Below are positions 1 through 4,822 of a stretch of 16,781 bases of DNA, in pieces. The notes beneath the pieces were generated by a model. It did no database searches and was not told where the DNA came from. It was given only the letters and a program-made list of their open reading frames with translations. Origin of the DNA: an uncultured Oscillospiraceae bacterium (GTDB lineage Bacteria > Bacillota > Clostridia > Oscillospirales > Ruminococcaceae). The stretch lies in NCBI GenBank assembly GCA_900555435.1, contig USLH01000040.1, positions 1 to 16,781 of the forward strand, given 5' to 3'. Position 1 is the first letter of the stretch. Every line of letters starts with the position of its first letter. The position numbers were made by a program, and so were the translations under genes.

Positions 1-1
1 G

Positions 2-400
2 TACCCCATTAGAACGAAATTCCGGACGGAATGTGCCTTTGAGAGCTTCGGGGCGCCGCTGATCGTCCTGACGGACGACTTGCGGAAAAAGGACGAGCAG
101 TGGAGTTACGGGCTGCACTTTGAGGTGGTAACGTATGAGGGCGGCTGCAACGTCTGGCGGATCGTCCCGGCAGACACGTCCAGAGGGATCGCCACCCTTG
201 CCCTTGCGAAGATTCCGTTTTCCCTGCCGGCGGGGGAGAAGATCCGGCTGGAGGTGGAGACCGGCGAGGGGATTTTGAAGATCCGGGTCAACGATCAGCC
301 GCTCCAGGTGTCCTGTGAGGAACTGCCCCGGCAGATCCATGCGGGGATCACGGCCTGCGAGGGGATCAACCGGTTTTACTCCTTTTCCATCGAAGAATAA
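2..400 (+). CDS. C-terminal part of an unrecognised protein, probably a beta-sandwich domain
   Basis: The frame is open from the first complete codon of the window to a TAA stop at 398-400, so the 5' end lies outside and only about 132 residues are visible. I do not recognise the family. The visible part alternates short hydrophobic strands with polar turns (for example GLHFEVVTYEGG, IRLEVETGEG, LKIRVNDQPL) and has no membrane segment. This pattern resembles a concanavalin-like or LamG-type beta sandwich, as found at the C-terminus of some glycosidases and carbohydrate-binding proteins. That reading is inference from strand pattern only. The gene converges on fucI and shares a bidirectional terminator with it, so a sugar-related role is plausible but not shown. 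Confidence 0.7.
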   Translation, partial: YPIRTKFRTECAFESFGAPLIVLTDDLRKKDEQWSYGLHFEVVTYEGGCNVWRIVPADTSRGIATLALAKIPFSLPAGEKIRLEVETGEGILKIRVNDQPLQVSCEELPRQIHAGITACEGINRFYSFSIEE

Positions 401-401
401 G

Positions 402-440
402 AAAACGCCCTGCTCCCAAAAAACGGAGCAGGGCGTTTTT
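402..440. terminator. Bidirectional rho-independent terminator between two convergent genes
   Basis: A 15-bp perfect stem (left arm 402-416, right arm 425-439) encloses an 8-nt loop. The right arm runs into a T tract ending at 440, and the left arm begins with AAAA, giving a U tract on the other strand. It lies directly after the stop at 398-400 and before the fucI stop at 450, so it can serve both genes. Confidence 0.93.
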
Positions 441-449
441 GCTGTGCGA

Positions 450-2228
450 TTATTTGTAGAGGGGTCCGTAGGCTGCGCAGGCACGGTAGTCGGCAGCTTC
501 GGGATCCTTGGTGCCGAAGGCGTTCCAGCTGTGGGGCCGGTAGAGGTCGGCGGCGTCCACGTTGTGGAGGGACACGGGGATCCGCAGCATGGATGCTAAG
601 GTGATCAGGTCCTTGCCCACATGGCCGTAGCAGAATGCGCCGTGGTTTGCGCCCCACTTTGCCATGACGTCGTAGACGGTTTCAAAGCCCTTAGCGCCCA
701 GACGGGGCACAAACCAGGTGGTGGGCCAGGTCTTGTCGGTGCGGTCGTCCAAAATCTTGTGGACGTCGTCGTCCAGAGTAACGGTGTAGCCTTCCGCCAG
801 CTGGAGGACAGGACCCACACCCTCGACCAGGTTCATCCGGACCATGGTCACAGGCATCTCGCTCTGGGTGCGGAAGTGGGAGGAATATCCGCCGCCCCGG
901 AAGTATTCAAAGTTTGCGTTGGGCCAGTCAGTGGCGTCCATGATGGCTTTCATGTCGGACTCTTCCATATCCCACCACTGCTTCATGCAGCCCTTGCCGT
1001 TCTTATCCTTGGCAAGGCCGGAGCCGTCCAGTGCGGCGGCGCCGGAGTTGATGAGGTGGATGAAGCCGTTGGCGGCGAGGCCGGTGGGCTTCTTGCCGGT
1101 GACCCGCTCCACAGCTTCGGGGCTCCAGTAGGTGCGGACATCGGCGAAGACGGTGGCGGCGTTGGTCAGGAGTTTGCCGAAGAGCATAGCCGTGCCGTTT
1201 AAGCCGTCGTTTTCGGTGGCGAGGACGGTGGGCTCCTTCTTGCCGTTCCAGTTGAAGGAGGTGTTCATCATGGACTCGGTGAAGTCGCCGTTGGGCAGCC
1301 AGTCGGTCCACATCCGCTGTCCCTGGAAGCCGCCTAAGATGGCGTTGCGGCCCAGAGCCTCTTCGTGCCAGCCCATTTCATCCAGCTTGGGATTGCCCAG
1401 CATGATGTCATGGACGATCAGGGTCATCTTCACGACGAAGGACCAGTCGTCGTCCACCACTTTGGACTTCTTCACGATGTCGGAAAGGACTTTGGGGGCG
1501 GCGTTGACGTTGATGCCGGGCTTGCAGTTTTCCTTGACCCAAGCCATGGCTACTTCGTATTCATTGTGATCGTAGATCTCCAGCTTCATGCGGCGGAGGA
1601 TCTCGGTCATGTCCACCCACTCGGCACGGATGCCCAGATATTTCTGGAAGAAGGAAGCATCGCAGTAAGAGCCCATGATACCCATGGCGACAGAGCCGAT
1701 GTTCACATAGGCTTTGTCCTTCATCTGACCGACCGCCAGCGCACAGCGGGCGAAGCGAAGGATCTTTTCAGAAACGTCGGCGGGGATGGAGGTGTCGGTG
1801 GCGTCCTGTACGTCATGGCCGTAGATGGAGAAGGCAGGCAGGCCCCGCTGGGCGTGAGCCGCCATGGCTGCCGCCAGATAAACGGCGCCGGGGCGCTCGG
1901 TCCCGTTGAAGCCCCAGATGGCTTTGATGGTCTTGGGATCCAGATCCATGGTCTCGGAGCCGTAGCACCAGCAGGGGGTCACGGACAGGGTGGCCACTAC
2001 GTTCTGACCGGAGAATTTCTCGGCGCAGCGGGCGGATTCAGCGCCTCCGCCGATGGTGCTGTCTGCGATGATGCACTCGGCGGGGGTGCCGTCTGCATAC
2101 CGGAGATTTTCAGAGATCAGTTTGGCTGCGGCGTGAGCCATGCCCATGGTTTGGGCTTCCAGACTTTCCCGGACGCCACCCCAACGTCCGTCGATGACGG
2201 GGCGAATGCCGATTTTCGGTTTGTTCAT
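450..2228 (-). CDS. fucI: L-fucose isomerase
   Basis: Interconverts L-fucose and L-fuculose in the cytoplasm, the first step of the phosphorylating fucose pathway; family members also accept D-arabinose. The 592 residues match the length of the E. coli enzyme (591). The metal-binding residues known there (E337, D361, H528) correspond to E339 in ATEND, D363 in FADVRTYW and H529 in NHGAFCYGH, so the enzyme looks intact. Other family stretches include the N-terminal IGIRPVIDGRWGGVRESLE and IWGFNGTERPGAVYLAAA. The start is secure: TAAGGAGG (2236-2243) sits 7 nt before the ATG. The gene has its own promoter downstream of the lacI-type gene's terminator, and an operator-like palindrome lies between promoter and ribosome site. 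No fuculokinase or aldolase gene is in the window, so the rest of the pathway must be encoded elsewhere. Confidence 0.97.
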   Translation of the reverse strand: MNKPKIGIRPVIDGRWGGVRESLEAQTMGMAHAAAKLISENLRYADGTPAECIIADSTIGGGAESARCAEKFSGQNVVATLSVTPCWCYGSETMDLDPKTIKAIWGFNGTERPGAVYLAAAMAAHAQRGLPAFSIYGHDVQDATDTSIPADVSEKILRFARCALAVGQMKDKAYVNIGSVAMGIMGSYCDASFFQKYLGIRAEWVDMTEILRRMKLEIYDHNEYEVAMAWVKENCKPGINVNAAPKVLSDIVKKSKVVDDDWSFVVKMTLIVHDIMLGNPKLDEMGWHEEALGRNAILGGFQGQRMWTDWLPNGDFTESMMNTSFNWNGKKEPTVLATENDGLNGTAMLFGKLLTNAATVFADVRTYWSPEAVERVTGKKPTGLAANGFIHLINSGAAALDGSGLAKDKNGKGCMKQWWDMEESDMKAIMDATDWPNANFEYFRGGGYSSHFRTQSEMPVTMVRMNLVEGVGPVLQLAEGYTVTLDDDVHKILDDRTDKTWPTTWFVPRLGAKGFETVYDVMAKWGANHGAFCYGHVGKDLITLASMLRIPVSLHNVDAADLYRPHSWNAFGTKDPEAADYRACAAYGPLYK

Positions 2229-2246
2229 AACGATTCCTCCTTAGAC

Positions 2247-2258
2247 TTAATCGTTTAA
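2247..2258. promoter_or_regulatory. Candidate LacI-family operator in the fucI leader
   Basis: TTAATCGTTTAA is a 12-bp near-palindrome (TTAA arms, central CG, two inner mismatches). LacI/PurR-type regulators typically bind A/T-rich half-sites around a central CpG. It lies between the fucI ribosome site and the predicted transcription start, at roughly +40 to +51, where a bound repressor would act as a roadblock. Assignment to the adjacent regulator is inference. Confidence 0.5.
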
Positions 2259-2304
2259 TCTTTGACAAAAATAGAAAGAAGCAGAGAACTGCTCCCTCTT
2301 TTTT

Positions 2305-2333
2305 ATTTTAGCATGAACCCGTCCGGATGTCAA
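2305..2333 (-). promoter_or_regulatory. Sigma-A promoter of fucI
   Basis: Read on the minus strand, TTGACA (2328-2333) and TAAAAT (2305-2310) are separated by exactly 17 bp, with an extended TGC just before the -10. The start should fall near 2298, giving a leader of about 70 nt. The promoter lies beyond the lacI-type gene's terminator, so fucI is an independent transcript. Confidence 0.85.
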
Positions 2334-2357
2334 CGGGGCGGGAAAAGATTTTGCCCG

Positions 2358-2399
2358 GAAAAAACGCTCCGCCGGTCTGTTTGCAAAAGACCGGCGGAG
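2358..2399 (-). terminator. Rho-independent terminator of the LacI-family gene
   Basis: A 12-bp perfect stem CTCCGCCGGTCT / AGACCGGCGGAG (2367-2378 with 2388-2399) and 9-nt loop is followed on the minus strand by CG and six Ts (2359-2364). It starts 9 nt after the regulator's stop codon and ends before the fucI promoter. Confidence 0.93.
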
Positions 2400-2407
2400 T
2401 AGAAAAT

Positions 2408-3409
2408 TCAGTTGCGGGAGCGGACGGATTCCCGCTCGATCAGGGTGGTGGAGATCAGATGGACGGTGCCCTCTTTCTGCAGGTCGGCCATCCGGGCGGT
2501 CAGGTGCTCCACAGCGGAGGCGGCAATGAGGGAGGTCTGCTGGCGGACGGCGGTCAGCCGGGGCTTGATCGCCTGGGTCAGCTCGATCTCGTCGAAGCTC
2601 AGGACCGAAAGGTCGCCGGGAATGGAGATGTTTGCCTCGTTCAGCGCCATGATGCCGCCGATGGTGAGAAAGTAGTTGCAGAGCAGAAGGGCGGTGGGAC
2701 GGCTCCCCTGAAGCAGGCGCTTGACGCTGCGATAGCCGCCGTCGATGTTGTATTCGTCCCGGAGGATCCACTCTTCCCGTAGGGGGATCCCGGCCTGGGT
2801 CAGGGCGTTCTGATAGCCCCGGAGCCGTTCATTTGCGGAAAAGTGGGTGTTGGAGCCGGTGACCACGGCGATATCCCGATGTCCTTTTTCGATCAGGTAT
2901 TCCGTGGCGCTGAAGGCGGCGCGAGCGTTTCCCGTCAGGACAAAGTCGCAGGTGGGGGGGATTTCCCGGGGGAGGGAGTCCACCACCGTTAAAGGAATGT
3001 TCCGCAGGCGGCAGTGCTCGATGACCTCCGGGCTGCACTGGCTGGACAGGTAGAGGATCCCGTCGGCGGATTTGGAGGCGAACAGGTCGATGCCCCGCAG
3101 GGCGCGGGAAAGGGAGCCTTTGGTTTCAAAAAGGATGGAGGTGTAGTCCTTCTGCTGGAGCAGATCCTCCGCTTCGGAGATGACCGAGGTGTAAAAAAGG
3201 TTCGACAGGCTGTCCAAAAGGATTCCCACCGTCATGGAGCGGCGGGTCTTCAGGGTACGGGCGGCGTCGTTGACACGGTAGCCCAGCTCGGCAATGGCGG
3301 CGTCAATGCGGATGCGGTTCTCCTCTTTGACGGGGATGCCGTTGATGTGTTTGGATACAGTGGCAATGGAAACGCCGCAGCGGGCGGCAATGTCTTTGAT
3401 AGTCGCCAT
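2408..3409 (-). CDS. LacI-family transcriptional regulator
   Basis: A 333-residue DNA-binding regulator of standard LacI/GalR length. The N-terminus is a LacI helix-turn-helix (IKDIAARCGVSIATVSKHING, residues 4-24), followed by the hinge helix NDAARTLKT with the conserved Leu (L53) that wedges into a central CpG step. The rest has periplasmic-binding-protein-like character: TVGILLDSLSNLFY, an EYLIEKGHRDIAVVTG stretch in the middle and SVLSFDEIELTQ late. The start is supported by AAAGGAG about 9 nt upstream of the ATG. It has its own promoter and terminator and lies just upstream of fucI, which has a CpG-centred palindrome in its leader. Fucose or a related sugar is therefore a reasonable effector guess, but specificity cannot be read from the sequence. 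Confidence 0.93.
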   Translation of the reverse strand: MATIKDIAARCGVSIATVSKHINGIPVKEENRIRIDAAIAELGYRVNDAARTLKTRRSMTVGILLDSLSNLFYTSVISEAEDLLQQKDYTSILFETKGSLSRALRGIDLFASKSADGILYLSSQCSPEVIEHCRLRNIPLTVVDSLPREIPPTCDFVLTGNARAAFSATEYLIEKGHRDIAVVTGSNTHFSANERLRGYQNALTQAGIPLREEWILRDEYNIDGGYRSVKRLLQGSRPTALLLCNYFLTIGGIMALNEANISIPGDLSVLSFDEIELTQAIKPRLTAVRQQTSLIAASAVEHLTARMADLQKEGTVHLISTTLIERESVRSRN

Positions 3410-3444
3410 GAGGCAGGCTCCTTTCGGAAAAACTCATTTTCTTT

Positions 3445-3473
3445 ATTGTAGCACAATTCCCAAAAAAGTTCAA
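3445..3473 (-). promoter_or_regulatory. Sigma-A promoter of the LacI-family gene, with an inverted repeat over the -10
   Basis: On the minus strand TTGAAC (3468-3473) and TACAAT (3445-3450) are 17 bp apart, with an extended TGC before the -10. The -35 overlaps the TGA stop (3470-3472) of the upstream M50 gene. The sequence ATTGT-AGC-ACAAT (3445-3457) is a perfect 5-bp inverted repeat covering the -10 and part of the spacer, a possible autoregulatory site. Confidence 0.8.
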
Positions 3474-4048
3474 TTCTTTCCCGGGAAGGCGGCGGTGAGA
3501 AGGGTAAAAAGGGTCAGGAGCAGGGTGAAATTCCCGGTACGGCGGAAAAGGAGCCATCCGCCTGAGAGAAGGGGCATCAGGGTCAGGAGCCCGACCCAGA
3601 AGCAGAGCCGATCCGCCGCCCGAAGAGAAAGGCGGTGCTCCGCCAAAAGCTCCAGCAGCTGTCCACCATCCAATGCGGGAAGGGGCAGCAGGTTAAAAGC
3701 TCCCAACAACAGGTGAAATCCGGCGGCATAGGGACAGCGGATCGCCAGCAGGGCTCCGCCGCAGAGAAGGTTGAAAAGCGGGCCGGCAAGGAGCACCAGC
3801 TCCTCCGCTTTCGGCGGGAGAGGACGATCCGGCGGGACGATGCGGATGCCGCCGGCTTCCAGATGGATTGCTTTCGGGAAAGCACCGAACGCAGAATAGG
3901 CGAGAATGTGCCCGGCTTCGTGGAGCAGACAGGCTCCGACGCACCAGAGTCCCCAGTCGCTCCGGGTCAGCTGGGTCAGAAGGAGCAACACGGCAAAAAA
4001 GGAAAAGTGGATCGTCAGCTGAAGCCGCCTGCCGTGAAGGACGATCAT
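3470..4048 (-). CDS. Short M50-family (site-2 type) intramembrane metalloprotease
   Basis: A 192-residue membrane protein with both hallmarks of M50 peptidases: the zinc motif HEAGH (H43, E44, H47) in the second hydrophobic segment, and NLLPLPALDGG (119-129) with the third zinc ligand D127. Members cleave within transmembrane segments, often in signalling; SpoIVFB is the sporulation example. Hydrophobic stretches lie at about 11-28, 32-50, 84-104, 110-122 and 145-190. The start ATG overlaps the TGA of the upstream M23 gene (ATGA), with GGAG about 8 nt before it inside that gene, so the two are translationally coupled. It lacks a PDZ domain and is shorter than B. subtilis SpoIVFB (288 residues). 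A sporulation role is a hypothesis from the pairing, not shown by the sequence. Confidence 0.88.
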   Translation of the reverse strand: MIVLHGRRLQLTIHFSFFAVLLLLTQLTRSDWGLWCVGACLLHEAGHILAYSAFGAFPKAIHLEAGGIRIVPPDRPLPPKAEELVLLAGPLFNLLCGGALLAIRCPYAAGFHLLLGAFNLLPLPALDGGQLLELLAEHRLSLRAADRLCFWVGLLTLMPLLSGGWLLFRRTGNFTLLLTLFTLLTAAFPGKN

Positions 4049-4569
4049 GGCCGCTGCTCCAGGGCAGGGAGCGGGTCGAGGCAGACGCCGTTCAGGCGCA
4101 GCTCAAAGTGGAGATGAGGACCGGTGGCAGCCCCGGTCGCTCCGATTTTCCCGATGAGCTGTCCTTTTTTTACCCGGTCGCCCTTGCGGACCAATAAGCG
4201 GCTGCAGTGAGCATAGAGAGTGGTAAAGCCGTTTGCGTGGTCTAGGATCAGGTAGTTCCCGTAGCTTTCATGGAAGCCTGCTTCTGTCACCTGTCCGGAA
4301 AAGGCGGCGTGAATGGGCGTTCCCTCTTTACCGGACAGGTCGGCGCCGGAGTGGAACTCCAAGGTGCCGGAAAGGGGAGAATCCCGCCAGCCGAAGGGTT
4401 CGTTCAGGCACCATTCTTTCAGCGGGGAGGAGATGGGAACGGTCATCCGGTAGGGGGAAAGATCCGCCCACTCAGGCGGCGGAAGGAGATCCGCTTCCGC
4501 CGCGGAAGCGCTTCCCGAAAGGGCAAAAAGAAGCCCCGTAAAAACCGCCGCAATCACCGCCCGTCTCAT
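4045..4569 (-). CDS. Secreted or membrane-anchored M23 (LytM-type) peptidase
   Basis: A 174-residue protein with a signal-type N-terminus (MRRAVIAAVFTGLLFALSGS, then an ASA-A cleavage-like site near residue 23) and a C-terminal peptidase_M23 domain (about 57-160). All metal and catalytic residues are present: H73 and D77 in HSGADLSG, H121 in LYAHCS, H152 and H154 in PHLHFEL. Family members cut peptidoglycan cross-bridges outside the membrane; some act as scaffolds. The frame is open to an ATG at 4698, but I chose 4569 because GGGAGG lies just upstream and the protein then begins with a clean signal peptide. The TGA overlaps the ATG of the M50 gene. The M23-M50 order matches SpoIVFA-SpoIVFB of spore formers, where the M23-like protein holds the protease inactive. 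Confidence 0.87.
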   Translation of the reverse strand: MRRAVIAAVFTGLLFALSGSASAAEADLLPPPEWADLSPYRMTVPISSPLKEWCLNEPFGWRDSPLSGTLEFHSGADLSGKEGTPIHAAFSGQVTEAGFHESYGNYLILDHANGFTTLYAHCSRLLVRKGDRVKKGQLIGKIGATGAATGPHLHFELRLNGVCLDPLPALEQRP

Positions 4570-4636
4570 CGCCCCACCTCCCAGAATTCTTAAAAATAAA
4601 GTATGCAGAAACGGCAAGAAAGAGAACCGGAAACCG

Positions 4637-4808
4637 TTTTTCCGAAGTCTTTCAACTACAGCGAGAAGCCTTAGGCAGAAGTAATTGGCCCACGCCATTT
4701 TTGGCGAATCCGTGGATGTCTCTTTGACGTTTCAAGTCCCCGAAGAAAGGCTTCGGATATACGCTTTGGCTTAAGGCTTCTCCTTGTGATAAGAAGGCTT
4801 CGGAAAAA
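4637..4808. repeat. About 170-bp nested inverted-repeat element of unknown type
   Basis: The gap between the Ca-ATPase gene and the M23 gene is filled by a symmetric structure. The outer arms TTTTTCCGAAG (4637-4647) and CTTCGGAAAAA (4798-4808) are perfect 11-bp inverted repeats. The inner arms GAGAAGCCTTA (4663-4673) and TAAGGCTTCTC (4772-4782) are another perfect 11 bp. Exactly 15 nt separates outer from inner arm on both sides. Inside are further hairpins: CGCCA/TGGCG (4693-4705 region) and CCGAAG/CTTCGG (4740-4755). No convincing gene or transposase is inside. It could be a MITE-like palindromic repeat or a structured RNA. The minus-strand ATPase gene has no other terminator, so the element may also end that transcript. 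Confidence 0.7.
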
Positions 4809-4822
4809 TGCGGTGTGAGGGA

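Noticed and set aside
1365..2258. Long plus-strand open frame (about 297 codons) opposite fucI
   Set aside because: It is antisense to a well-conserved enzyme with its catalytic residues in place, rich in Gly/Val/His shadow composition, and has no ribosome site or recognisable domain.
4570..4698. N-terminal extension of the M23 protein to an ATG at 4698
   Set aside because: The added residues come from the inverted-repeat element and the leader, while the ATG at 4569 has a strong ribosome site and starts a clean signal peptide.
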